Assembly (NCBI RefSeq): GCF_018449795.1
Contig: NZ_JAAVVE010000045.1
Span: 1 to 34,799, forward strand
Length of the DNA: 34,799 nt
Direction of reading: 5' to 3'
From: Sphingomonas sp. dw_22
GTDB taxonomy: Bacteria; Pseudomonadota; Alphaproteobacteria; Sphingomonadales; Sphingomonadaceae
This document shows positions 1-8,694 of this stretch, one piece after another (within the stretch, counting starts at the first letter, position 1; every line of letters starts with the position of its first letter). The translations under genes were made by a program, and so were the position numbers. The notes beneath the pieces are model-generated. The model made no database searches. It was not told the DNA's origin and worked only from the letters and a program-made list of their open reading frames with translations.

Positions 1-3000
1 GCGCCCAGCACGGTCAGGTCGCCGGTGGCGATCGCGCCACCTGCCGTTCGCACTGCGAGCGCCTGATCGACGGTGACGTTGCCGAGGGTCACCGGTCCCG
101 CCGCTGCCAGATCGGTGGGATCGCCGATGCTGCGCAGGCTGCGGCCGGTCACCGCGCCGAGCGCAAGCGACGGCGCGCTGCGGATCCAGATGTCCGAGCG
201 GCCGCCGGCGGGACCGGCTTCCAACCCGCCGAGGAGCATGCTCGACGGCGCGAAGTCCACGACGCCTCCCGCGTCGAGCGTCAGCGACTCCGCGCCGCTG
301 CCGTCGCTGTTCGACTGGAGGCGGAGGCCGCCAAGGCCGACAATGTCTCCGCTCGCGGTGACGGTGACGAGTCCGCCCGCCGATTGGGTGACCGCTCCGG
401 ATAAGTCGCCGAGCGTCACGCCGGCACCCGTGACGCTGTAGTTGCCGATGGCGGACACGGGGCTGGGCAGGGTGACGGCGCCGGTGGCATCGACGGTCAC
501 GTCGCCACCCGATTGCAGCGACAGTCCGGAGCGGCCGAGCATATCGCCACCCGCCGCGGTGACGGTGAGGAACCGGCCCGCCGATTGGAGGACCGGTCCT
601 GCGAGATCCCCGAGCGTAACGCTCGATCCCGTGACGCTATAGTCGCGCACGGCCGATACGGGGCCTTGGAGGGTAACGGCGCCGCTCGCATCGACGATCA
701 CGTCGCTGTCCGAGTGGAGCGACAGGCCGGCAAGGCCGAGGATATCGCCGCCGGTTGCGGTCACGCTGAGAAGCCCACCGGCCGACTGCGTGATCGGGCC
801 GCCGGAACCGAGCGTGACGCCGGTTCCCGTGACGCTGTAATTGCCTATGGCCGATACAGGACCGGGGAGCGTGACGGCGCCGGTAGCACCGATGGTCACG
901 TCGCCACCCGATTGCAGCGACAGTCCGGAGCGGCCGAGGATGTCGCCGCCCGTCGCGGTGATGGTGAGGAGCCCGCCCGCCGACTGGGTGACTGCCCCGC
1001 CGCCTGCATCGCCCAGCGTGACGCTGGTCCCCGTGACGCCGTAGTTTCCGAGAGCCGATATGGGCCCCGCGAGCGTCACGGCACCCGTCGCGCCGACGGT
1101 TACGTCGAGATCCGAGTGGAGCGACAGGCCGGCAAGGCCGATGACATCGCCGCCGGTCGCGGTGACGGTCAGCAAGCCGCCTGCCGATTGGATGGCCGGG
1201 CCGCCGGAGCCGAGCGTGACGCCGGTTCCCGTGACATCGTAATTGCCCAGGGCAGACACGGCGCCGCGAAGCGTCACGGCGCTGTTCGCAGCGATGGTCA
1301 CATCGCTGTCCGATTGCAGCGACAGGCCCGAGCGACCGAGAATGCCGCCGCTGGTCGCGGTGACGGTGACGACTCCCCCGGCCGACTGGGTGACCGCCGC
1401 ACCGCCCGCATCGCCGAGCGTGATGCCGGTGCCGGTAACCTTGTAGTCGCCCACGGCCGATACGGGCCCCTGAAGCGTGACGGCGCCGCTCGCATCGACG
1501 ATCACGTCGACGCCCGATTGCAGCGACAGGCCCGCATTGCCCAGGATGTCGCCGCTGGTCGCGGTGATGGTGAGGAGCCCGCTCGCCGACTGGGTAACCG
1601 CCGTGCCGCCGGGATCGCCGAGCGTGACGCTGGCGCCCGTGACGTCGTAATTGCCGAGAGCCGAGACGGGACCGGCGAGCGTCACGGCGCCCGTCGCGCC
1701 GACGGTCACGTCGAGATCCGAGTGGAGCGACAGGCCGGCGCGGCCCAGGATATCGCCACCCGTCGCGGTGAGGGTGAGAAGCCCGCCGGACGACTGAAGG
1801 ATCGAGCTGCCACCGGGATCGCCAAGCGTGACGCTGGTTCCTGTCACGCTGTAGCTGCCCAGCGCCGATACGGGCCCTTGCAGTTCCACGGTGCCGGTAG
1901 CGCCGACGGTTACGTCGCCGTCCGAGTGCAGGGTCAGCCCCGCCAGGCCCATGACGTCGCCCGTCGCGGTGATGGTGAGCAGTCCACCTGCCGACTGGGT
2001 GAAGGGTCCGCCGGAACTGCCGAGTGTGATATTGGTGCCGGTGACGCTGTAATTGCCGCCGGCCGATACGGATCCCGGGAGCGTCACGGCGCCGGCCGCA
2101 TTGACGGTCGTATCGCCGCCCGATTGCAGCGAGAGGCCCGAACGGCCGAGGACGTTGCCGCTGCCTGTGGTGATGGTGAGGACGCCGCCCGCCGCCTGGG
2201 TGACCGCGGCGCCGCCGGAATCGCCGAGCGTCACGCTGGCCCCGGAGACGCTGTAGTTCCGCGAGGCCGATATGTCGCCGTCCACCGTCGCCGCGCCGGC
2301 CGAAGCGATCGCCACATCGGCGAGGATCGCCGGGGTGCCGGCGGTGAGCGCGCCGGCGCGGAGCGTGCCGCTGGTCGTGACGAGATGGATATTGCCGTTG
2401 ACGGCGGTCGCATCGTCCAGGTCGATCGAGCCGGCGGAAATGGAGAGCTGGTCGGCACCGAGCTGGGCAGCGCCCGAGCCGGCGCTGACGCTGCCGATCC
2501 GCGCGGCGCCTCCCGCAATGACCTGGATCGTCTGGCCGGCGCCTTCGGCGGTCAGGTCGGCCTTGCCCAGGGCGGGGCCGCCGACCGAACCCGTCAGCGC
2601 GTTCAGCACGATCGATCCCGCAGCCGATTCCGCCGAGGCGAGACGAATGTCGGTGGCCGCCGATATGTCGATCGCGCTCGCCGCCTTCACGGTACCGGCA
2701 GTCACCGCCCCCGCGGGCTGGGCGTCGAGGCGGATGGCGTCCGCCGTCGATTCGATGTTGCCCGTCGAGATCGAGCCCGCCGTGCTGGCGATCCGCAGCG
2801 ACTGGTCCACCGTGACGTCGCCGGTGGCGATCGATCCGGTCGAGACGAGATCGGTCGCATTGCCGAAAGTGCGCAGGCTGCTGCCGGCGACATCGCCCAG
2901 CCGCAGCGTCGGCCCGCTGGTGATCTGCACGTCGGATCGCTGGGCGGCGGTGCCGGCGGCCAGGCCGCCCAGCAGCCGGCTGCCGGCCGCGAGATCGACC

Positions 3001-5234
3001 GCGCCGGCTACCGCGTCCAGGTACAGCGCCTCGCCGCCCGTGCCGTCCGAATTGGATTGCAGCGTGAGCGTGCCGAGCCCGGTGACGTCGCCGCTGTTCG
3101 CGCGGATCGTCACCGCGCCCCGCGCGGCCTGCGTCCCGCCGCCGAGCGCCACCGTGGTGCCGGTGACGCGATAGTCGCGGCCGGCGGTCACCGCGCCGGT
3201 CATGGTGACGGCGCCGGTAGCGCCGGTGGCGTTGACGATCACGTCGCTCAGCGTCGAGCCCGATCCGGCAGAGAGCGTGCCCGCGCGGATGGGGCCGGTC
3301 GCTTCCAGGTCGATATGGCCGTTGGCCGCGGTCGCGCTGAGCAGGTCGATGGCCTGGGCGGTCACCGCTATCTGGTTGGCGCCGAGATCGCCCGCGCCCG
3401 CGCCCGCGCTGAGCGCGCCGAGCTGGGCGGTGCCCGCGGAAACGGTGATCGTCTGGCCGGCGGTTGCAGCGGTGAGGTTGGTCCGGCCGTAATCGGGAAG
3501 GGGGCGGCCGTCGGTGGCGGGGGTGCCGAGTTCGGTGCCGGTGACGGCGCCGTTGGTTGCCGCGAGGTTGATCCCGCCGGTGGCGGAGATGGCGGAGGCC
3601 AGGCGGATATTGTCGCGCGCGACGAGCTCGATATCGCTCCCTGCGGTGATGCCGGTGCTGACGATGTCGCCCGTCTGCGCGTCGAGCCGGACGCCGCCGG
3701 TGCTGGAGGCGAGGTTGCCTGTCTGGATCGATCCGCCGGTGCTGGTGATGTCCAGCCCCAGCTCGGTGGTGACGTTGCCCAGGGTGACGGCGCCCGACGC
3801 GGTCAGATCGGCGAGGCCCGAATCGAGCAGCGCGCGCGCGGTGATCGCGCCCGCCGACAAAGTGGAGCCGCTGGTCAGCACCACGTCCGCGCGCTGGGTG
3901 GCGGTGCCGCCGGTCAGGCTGGTCGTCGGGGCGAAGTCGATCGCGCCGCCCGCGGTGATGCTCAGCGCCTCGGCGCCTGTCGAATCGGTGTTGGACTGGA
4001 GCGTCAGGCTGCCCCGGCCGCGCGCGGCGGCGCCGGCATTGATCCGGATCGCGCCGCCGGCCCGCTGGAGGGTCGTGATGCCGTTCGCGCCCAGCGTGAT
4101 GTCCCTGGCATCGACCTGGTAGTCGCTGCCGGTGGTCACGTCACCCGCCACGGTCACGCTGCCCGCCGCCGCGTCGGTCGAGGAAAGGACGATGTTGCGC
4201 CCGGCGGACAGCGATCCCGCCAGATCGACCGTGCCGGCACCGGTCACGGTGATATCGGCGTTCGCCCCGTTCGCGGCGAGCGTGCCGGCCGAGCTGATGC
4301 CCGGCGTGTCGCCGGCGCTGTTGGTGATGGTGATGTCGCCGGTCGTAGCGGTCGCCAGCACGATCGATCCGCCCGTCGCCGTCGCGGTGATCTCGGCGCC
4401 GGAATCGACCTGGAGCAGCGCGGCGGTGACTGCCCCGTCCACGCCGCCGGCCAGCCGGATCGACTGGCCGGTCAGCCTGCCGTCCGCGCCCACGGACACG
4501 CCCGCGCCGGCCGCCAGCGTCGTGCCCCGGCTGACGATGATGCTCAGCGGGCTGTTGATGTCGGTGAAGGAAACGTCGGTGCCCGCCACCAGCGCGACTG
4601 CGCCGTTGCTGGAGGTGATCGTCTTGCCGACCGAGACTTGCTGGCCGACGACGACGATCGCGCCCGATGCGGAGATCGCGCCGGAGCCGGTCTGGAAGAT
4701 GATCGGCGCGGTGGTGGCGCCGTTCAGCGTGTTGAGCGTGCCGGCCAGGAAGCTTGTCTCGTCCGCGCCGGTGAGCTGTGCGGTGCTCACTACCAGCCCG
4801 CCGCCGCTGAAGGAGCCGGTGGGGCCGAAGGTCACGCCCTGCGGATCGACGATCCAGACGGTGATGTCGCTCGGCGCGCTGATCGAGCCGTAGATGGCGG
4901 AGCCCGATCCTCCGGTCACGCGATTGAGCACCGAATAGCTGCCCGCCGCGCCGCTGTTGAGGAAGGTGAGCGCCTCGCTGGAGGAGGTCGGCGTGCCGAG
5001 ATTGAAGCTGCTATAGGTGACGATGCGGTCGTCGCCGTTGATGTCGACCGACATCGTGCCGGCGGTCGTATTGCTGGTGATGGTCGCGCCGCCGGCATTG
5101 GCGACGTTCGGCAGCACCGCCTGCGCCCAGGCCGGTCCGGCGGCGGACATGCACATCGCCAGCGCGGTGCCGCACCACAGCTTGCGCCGGGCGAGGGAAG
5201 TGGAGGGGCGGCGGATTGCGACGGCGGCGAGCAT
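1..5234 (-). CDS. TpsA-type filamentous haemagglutinin/adhesin, 3' end outside window
   Basis: This is the secreted partner of a two-partner (type Vb) secretion system. It is exported by the Sec machinery, then threaded to the surface by the TpsB encoded just upstream. At least 1,744 residues lie in the window and the frame is still open at position 1. Residues 1-38 form a long signal peptide with a basic start and a cut site near AWAQ. Residues about 50-140 form the haemagglutination-activity (TPS) domain, with VLNRVTGG and VDPQGVTFGPTG in place of the usual NPNG-type loop. The remainder is Gly/Ala/Thr/Ser-rich beta-helix with two orders of internal repeat. The start at 5234 shares one base with the tpsB stop (TGATG) and has GGGGGAGG five bases upstream. 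Family assignment is firm. Whether it acts as adhesin, contact-dependent inhibitor or protease substrate cannot be told without the C-terminus. Confidence 0.9.
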   Translation of the reverse strand, partial: MLAAVAIRRPSTSLARRKLWCGTALAMCMSAAGPAWAQAVLPNVANAGGATITSNTTAGTMSVDINGDDRIVTYSSFNLGTPTSSSEALTFLNSGAAGSYSVLNRVTGGSGSAIYGSISAPSDITVWIVDPQGVTFGPTGSFSGGGLVVSTAQLTGADETSFLAGTLNTLNGATTAPIIFQTGSGAISASGAIVVVGQQVSVGKTITSSNGAVALVAGTDVSFTDINSPLSIIVSRGTTLAAGAGVSVGADGRLTGQSIRLAGGVDGAVTAALLQVDSGAEITATATGGSIVLATATTGDITITNSAGDTPGISSAGTLAANGANADITVTGAGTVDLAGSLSAGRNIVLSSTDAAAGSVTVAGDVTTGSDYQVDARDITLGANGITTLQRAGGAIRINAGAAARGRGSLTLQSNTDSTGAEALSITAGGAIDFAPTTSLTGGTATQRADVVLTSGSTLSAGAITARALLDSGLADLTASGAVTLGNVTTELGLDITSTGGSIQTGNLASSTGGVRLDAQTGDIVSTGITAGSDIELVARDNIRLASAISATGGINLAATNGAVTGTELGTPATDGRPLPDYGRTNLTAATAGQTITVSAGTAQLGALSAGAGAGDLGANQIAVTAQAIDLLSATAANGHIDLEATGPIRAGTLSAGSGSTLSDVIVNATGATGAVTMTGAVTAGRDYRVTGTTVALGGGTQAARGAVTIRANSGDVTGLGTLTLQSNSDGTGGEALYLDAVAGAVDLAAGSRLLGGLAAGTAAQRSDVQITSGPTLRLGDVAGSSLRTFGNATDLVSTGSIATGDVTVDQSLRIASTAGSISTGNIESTADAIRLDAQPAGAVTAGTVKAASAIDISAATDIRLASAESAAGSIVLNALTGSVGGPALGKADLTAEGAGQTIQVIAGGAARIGSVSAGSGAAQLGADQLSISAGSIDLDDATAVNGNIHLVTTSGTLRAGALTAGTPAILADVAIASAGAATVDGDISASRNYSVSGASVTLGDSGGAAVTQAAGGVLTITTGSGNVLGRSGLSLQSGGDTTVNAAGAVTLPGSVSAGGNYSVTGTNITLGSSGGPFTQSAGGLLTITATGDVMGLAGLTLHSDGDVTVGATGTVELQGPVSALGSYSVTGTSVTLGDPGGSSILQSSGGLLTLTATGGDILGRAGLSLHSDLDVTVGATGAVTLAGPVSALGNYDVTGASVTLGDPGGTAVTQSASGLLTITATSGDILGNAGLSLQSGVDVIVDASGAVTLQGPVSAVGDYKVTGTGITLGDAGGAAVTQSAGGVVTVTATSGGILGRSGLSLQSDSDVTIAANSAVTLRGAVSALGNYDVTGTGVTLGSGGPAIQSAGGLLTVTATGGDVIGLAGLSLHSDLDVTVGATGAVTLAGPISALGNYGVTGTSVTLGDAGGGAVTQSAGGLLTITATGGDILGRSGLSLQSGGDVTIGATGAVTLPGPVSAIGNYSVTGTGVTLGSGGPITQSAGGLLSVTATGGDILGLAGLSLHSDSDVIVDASGAVTLQGPVSAVRDYSVTGSSVTLGDLAGPVLQSAGRFLTVTAAGGDMLGRSGLSLQSGGDVTVDATGAVTLPSPVSAIGNYSVTGAGVTLGDLSGAVTQSAGGLVTVTASGDIVGLGGLRLQSNSDGSGAESLTLDAGGVVDFAPSSMLLGGLEAGPAGGRSDIWIRSAPSLALGAVTGRSLRSIGDPTDLAAAGPVTLGNVTVDQALAVRTAGGAIATGDLTVLG
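440..2255 (-). repeat. Ten tandem ~201-bp coding repeats in tpsA
   Basis: The element encoding NYSVTGTSVTLGD recurs ten times, at about 440, 642, 840, 1041, 1242, 1445, 1650, 1852, 2050 and 2253, so the mean period is about 201 bp (67 residues). Each unit reads roughly VTL-GPVSA-NYSVTG-VTLGD, then TQSAGGLLTITATGGDILG, then SGLSLQSGGDVTVGATGA. Several units carry HSDLDVTV where others carry QSGGDVTV, partly in alternation. That hints that two-unit (about 400-bp) blocks were sometimes duplicated together. The frame is kept throughout. Confidence 0.9.
3052..4010 (-). repeat. Long-period (~939-bp) repeat module in tpsA
   Basis: The anchor LTLQSN(T/S)D(S/G)TG(A/G)EAL occurs near 3991-4010 and again near 3051-3070, 939 bp (313 residues) apart. 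Between and after the anchors the same order of blocks recurs: AQRADV, a stretch resembling GNVTTELGLDITSTGGSIQTGNLAS, IRLAS, LTAATAGQTI, LGANQIAVTAQAIDLL, then a YRV/YSV-VTLG block. A third anchor, LRLQSNSDGSGAESL, lies near 285-325. The 201-bp array sits where the YSV-VTLG block of the second module would be, so it probably arose by amplifying that sub-block. Confidence 0.7.
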
Positions 5235-7012
5235 CAGTGCCTCCCCCAGGGGAATGGAAAGAGCCGGGTGGTGAGCGATACCAGGAAGCGGTCGCGCGGC
5301 TTCTCCCGGTCGGTGAGCAGCGCGCGGTCGAGCGGATGGGCATAGAGAAGGTCGACCACCAGCCGCCCGGCGCTGAGCAGCCGCACCCCGCCGCCCACCG
5401 AGCGGAGCCGCCGGTCCTTCTCGGTGGCGCCCTGATCCAGATTCTCGATCTTCACCGTGTCGTAGAAGCCGGTGAGCTCGATATCGACCGGCAGGCCCAG
5501 CGGCAGGCGCAGGCGCGGCTCGATGCGGAAGGCATAGGCGCGGTCGCCGCCGTTCGATCCCGGATCATAGCCCCGGCCATAGGTGAAGTTGCCGAGCGAG
5601 AATTCCTCCAGGTTCAGCAGCGGATGGTTCGCCCATTGGCCGAACGCCTGGGTGCTCAGGGTGAAGCCGCGGAACGGGCGCAGGTCCACCGCCAGCTCGC
5701 CCCGGATCACCACCGCTTCCGGATCGCCCTCGAACCGGCTGGGGGGATAGCCGTCCTTGGCCACCCCGGTCTCGCTCGCGCCGAACAGGTCGAAACCCTT
5801 GCGCAGCTCCGCATAGCCGCCGAGCGTGGTGAGCGGCGTGCCGGCGGGCGTCAGGAAGGTCGCCTCCCCGTCGAGCCGGGTGAAGCCGACGCGCATCCGG
5901 TCGCGCGTGAAGGGGACGCTGCTGCCCGACTGATGGATCTGGGTGCGCTGGTCGAGCGCCTCGAAGCCGATCGTGGCGGTGAGCTGCTTGTCGACCCGGC
6001 GCACGATCTGCTGGCTCAGCTCCACCCCGACGATGGCCGAGCGCGAACGCAGGTCGAGATTGGGGATGTCCGGCCGCGACAGCGCCAGGCTGCCCCGGAT
6101 CGCGGCGCGCAGCCCGGCGCTGTTCAGCGCGAAATCATGGCCGGCCTGGGCGACATGGATCTCGTTCCAGTCGGTCGAATTGGAATAGGCGAAATAGGTT
6201 CGGTCTGCGAGGCCGGTCAGCCCATAGGCTTCGGCGCGGATCGAGGCGATCGCCGGCCCGAGCTGGCGCGATCCGAAATTCTGGACGTTCGCGAGCACCT
6301 GGAGCCGCCGGGTCTCGACCGAGAGCTCGCCGATCACGTCGCCCGCGGCGGAGCCCGATCCGGCGGCGCGCAGCGCGAGGCGGACGTCCACGCCGGGAAT
6401 GTCGCCGGTCTGCAGCAGGATGCGCTCGGCCTCCTTGCGGTTGAGCGGATCGATCTGGCGGATGGCGTCGATGCGCGATTCGATGATGCGCCGGAACGGC
6501 CCCAGCTCGCCCAGGATCCGCACTTCCACGATATGCGCGGTGACGATCGTCAGCTTGAGATCGCCCGAGGCAATCTCCTGCGACGGGATCTGCGCGAGCG
6601 CGACATAGCCCGCATCGTTGAGCAGTTCGTTCACCTGGTCGCGAATCGAACAGACCACCGCGATCGGCTGCTCGCCCGCCGGGCCGGTGGAGATTTTGGC
6701 CAATAGGCGCTGCAGCTCAGGCGCGATCGGCCCGCCGGCGGAATTCTGGAAGGAGACCGAGGTCAGCGTGACGCGCAGCGGCGAGGATTCGAGCGCGCAG
6801 GGCGGCGGCGGGATCGCGCCGCGCGTATCGATGCGCACGCGCGTCCGCGAGGCTTCCTCGGGCGCGGTCGACGGCTCCACCTGGTCGCGGCGCGGCACCG
6901 CCTGCTCGACTTGATTCGCCGGCGGGGGCGGCGGAGTCTGCTGCGCAAATGCCTGATCGCCGATCAGAATGCCGGACAGAAACAGGGCGGTCCGCCCGAA
7001 CCTTTCACGCAT
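5234..7012 (-). CDS. TpsB-type outer-membrane transporter (ShlB/FhaC family)
   Basis: This is a 592-residue beta-barrel pore that recognises the TPS domain of its partner TpsA in the periplasm and secretes it. A signal peptide (about 1-24, ending FAQQ) is followed by a proline-rich linker. Two POTRA domains follow at about residues 60-225, with core stretches VRILGELGPF and RIDAIRQIDPLNRKEAERIL. A 16-stranded barrel then runs to the end. Length and layout are normal for the family. AGAGGGG lies about six bases before the ATG. The stop codon overlaps the tpsA start, so the two genes are translationally coupled. One oddity is that the protein ends PFPWGRH rather than in the terminal aromatic residue typical of barrel proteins. 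The 171 bases between this start and the next gene (7013-7183) show no gene. Confidence 0.93.
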   Translation of the reverse strand: MRERFGRTALFLSGILIGDQAFAQQTPPPPPANQVEQAVPRRDQVEPSTAPEEASRTRVRIDTRGAIPPPPCALESSPLRVTLTSVSFQNSAGGPIAPELQRLLAKISTGPAGEQPIAVVCSIRDQVNELLNDAGYVALAQIPSQEIASGDLKLTIVTAHIVEVRILGELGPFRRIIESRIDAIRQIDPLNRKEAERILLQTGDIPGVDVRLALRAAGSGSAAGDVIGELSVETRRLQVLANVQNFGSRQLGPAIASIRAEAYGLTGLADRTYFAYSNSTDWNEIHVAQAGHDFALNSAGLRAAIRGSLALSRPDIPNLDLRSRSAIVGVELSQQIVRRVDKQLTATIGFEALDQRTQIHQSGSSVPFTRDRMRVGFTRLDGEATFLTPAGTPLTTLGGYAELRKGFDLFGASETGVAKDGYPPSRFEGDPEAVVIRGELAVDLRPFRGFTLSTQAFGQWANHPLLNLEEFSLGNFTYGRGYDPGSNGGDRAYAFRIEPRLRLPLGLPVDIELTGFYDTVKIENLDQGATEKDRRLRSVGGGVRLLSAGRLVVDLLYAHPLDRALLTDREKPRDRFLVSLTTRLFPFPWGRH

Positions 7013-7183
7013 CGCACGCCCCTCTGACAGCGTTAAGCCGCAGTCATGCCTGAATATTATGCGTTTCTTGGACCCCGCTTATGGGTGAGCGAAAGTTACC
7101 CGCGAGTCAACCAAGTCCGATCTTCGATGCGCACGAAACCAGACTTCTGTTTCTTTTCGGGGACTGTGGCGCCTGCTCCGGCG

Positions 7184-7666
7184 TCAGCGCTTTCCCGCGA
7201 GCAGCGCGCGCACGCCTTCGAGCACCCAGCCATAGAGAAGATGCGATGCCACGCCATAGGCCTGGGTGGCGAGCGGGGCCTCGTCGGGCGCCGGGCCCAG
7301 GTCGGCGGCGGGGATGACGGCCTCGTCCAGCAGCGCCGCGGTGGCGATGCCATAGGTGGTGCCGAAGCCCGAGCGTGCCTCCGGGCGATATTCGGCGAGC
7401 ACGCCATAGATGCCGCCCAGCACGCCGCCGACGATATAATGCACCGCCTTGCCCGCCTGCTCGCGATAGGGCTCGGGCACCGGATCGCCGGTCACGGCTT
7501 CGGATACGGCATCGGCAGCCTGCACCGTGGCGGGATCCTCGTCGTCGCCCTCTTCGGGAAGCAGCTTCGCCGCCTGATCCTGGAACACCGCCATCGCGGC
7601 CGAGGCGACCAGCCCCGCGGCGATACCGGCGAACAGGCCGAGAAACGGGCGGGGATTCCTGGCCAT
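7184..7666 (-). CDS. DUF1440 (YagU-like) inner-membrane protein
   Basis: A 160-residue protein with hydrophobic segments at about 6-26 (FLGLFAGIAAGLVASAAMAV), in the centre (HYIVGGVLGGIYGVLAEY), after TTYGIATAALLDE, and near the C-terminus (ASHLLYGWVLEGVRALLAG). An acidic loop (EEGDDEDP) separates the first two. This pattern fits DUF1440, the family of E. coli YagU, which has been linked to acid tolerance; the biochemical role is unknown. I chose the ATG at 7666 over the upstream GTG at 7681 because GGAG lies six bases before it. The gene stands 54 bp downstream of the traB/gumN-like gene on the same strand and may be its distal partner. Confidence 0.65.
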   Translation of the reverse strand: MARNPRPFLGLFAGIAAGLVASAAMAVFQDQAAKLLPEEGDDEDPATVQAADAVSEAVTGDPVPEPYREQAGKAVHYIVGGVLGGIYGVLAEYRPEARSGFGTTYGIATAALLDEAVIPAADLGPAPDEAPLATQAYGVASHLLYGWVLEGVRALLAGKR

Positions 7667-7720
7667 AAGCTGCTCCGTCACGAGAAGGTCCGGATGCCAG
7701 AGCCCCGCGCGGCGCCCGCG

Positions 7721-8635
7721 TCAATACGGGATGCGCGCGGCCTTGAGATTGTGCTTGGCGAGGAACGCCAGGACGCTGTCATTGCCCGCCAGATGGCCCG
7801 CGCCGACCGCGACGAAGACGGTGCCCGGCTTGGCCATGCGCTGGTCGATCCAGTCCGCCCAGCGCGCGTTGCGATCGGTGAGCAGCAGCTTGGCGACTTC
7901 GGGGGTTTCGCGCAGCGCCTCGTTCATCGTCTTGCCCAGCGCATCGGGATCGCCGGCCGACCAGCTCGTCACCATCTTGCCCAGCTCGTCGCCCATCGTC
8001 GGATATTCGTCGATCGTCGAGACCAGGAACTTGACCTGGAGCGCATCGGGCATCGCGGCGAAATAGCCGATCTGCTGCTCGGGCGTCTCCAGCCCGACAA
8101 GCTGCTTGCCGGCGGCCCTGGCGGCGGCGGTGATGCCCGCTTCGGCGCCGCTTGCCGGATCATAGCCGAGCTTCTTGAGCGGCAGCACGCTGAGCGCGAT
8201 CGCCGCATACCAGGGATGGAAGGGATCGAGCATCGCGGGGGACATGCCCGATTCGGCCAGCGCCTTGGCATAGGGTTCGCGCTTGTCGGCGGGCAGCTGC
8301 TCGGTGATCGTCGGGCCGCCGGGGTTGAGCGCGGTGCGCGCCACCAGCGTGCCCATGGTCGCCTGATCGGGCTGGATCATCTCCAGCACCACCTCGTCGC
8401 TCTTGTCGAACGCCGCCTTCACTGCCTCGTCGAACCAGCTCAGCCCCGGCTTCAGCACGTGGATGGTGCCGAACAGGTAGATGGTCGTGTCGTCGTCCTT
8501 CACCACCCACAAGGCCGGATCGGCATCCTGCACGGCGACGGGGGGCGCTGCGGGCGTGGCGGTCTGGGCAAGGGCCGCGGGGGCGAGCAGCAGCGCCAGC
8601 GCGGCGGCAGTGGCGTGGCGGAAGATCTTGGTCAT
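7721..8635 (-). CDS. TraB/GumN family protein
   Basis: A 304-residue secreted or periplasmic protein. The signal peptide ends ALA-Q near residue 23. The TraB/GumN hallmark YLFGTIHVLKPGLSWF follows shortly after the mature N-terminus, with later conserved elements VVLEMIQPD, GLETPEQQIGYF and the C-terminal VFVAVGAGHLAGNDSVLAFL. Members are predicted to be metal-dependent peptidase-like (Tiki/EreA-like) proteins; the bacterial substrate is not known. The ATG at 8635 was chosen because CTGGAG lies six bases upstream; the in-frame GTG at 8656 has no comparable site. It lies 59 bp downstream of fghA and may be read through from the formaldehyde operon. Confidence 0.85.
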   Translation of the reverse strand: MTKIFRHATAAALALLLAPAALAQTATPAAPPVAVQDADPALWVVKDDDTTIYLFGTIHVLKPGLSWFDEAVKAAFDKSDEVVLEMIQPDQATMGTLVARTALNPGGPTITEQLPADKREPYAKALAESGMSPAMLDPFHPWYAAIALSVLPLKKLGYDPASGAEAGITAAARAAGKQLVGLETPEQQIGYFAAMPDALQVKFLVSTIDEYPTMGDELGKMVTSWSAGDPDALGKTMNEALRETPEVAKLLLTDRNARWADWIDQRMAKPGTVFVAVGAGHLAGNDSVLAFLAKHNLKAARIPY

Positions 8636-8694
8636 GCGAAACTCCAGCGGGTTCACGCCCTTGTGCGGCCTGCCCGGTTACCGGGCGGTTGCGA

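Noticed and set aside
440..2255. CRISPR-like or satellite array
   Set aside because: The period of about 201 bp keeps the tpsA reading frame and the units are coding beta-helix repeats, with no short identical repeats and unique spacers.
513..5345. Very long plus-strand open frame (about 1,610 residues) opposite tpsA
   Set aside because: Arg/Gly/Ala-rich with no recognisable domain. It is the antisense shadow of the GC-rich, repetitive tpsA gene, whose own frame has a signal peptide, TPS domain and ribosome-binding site.
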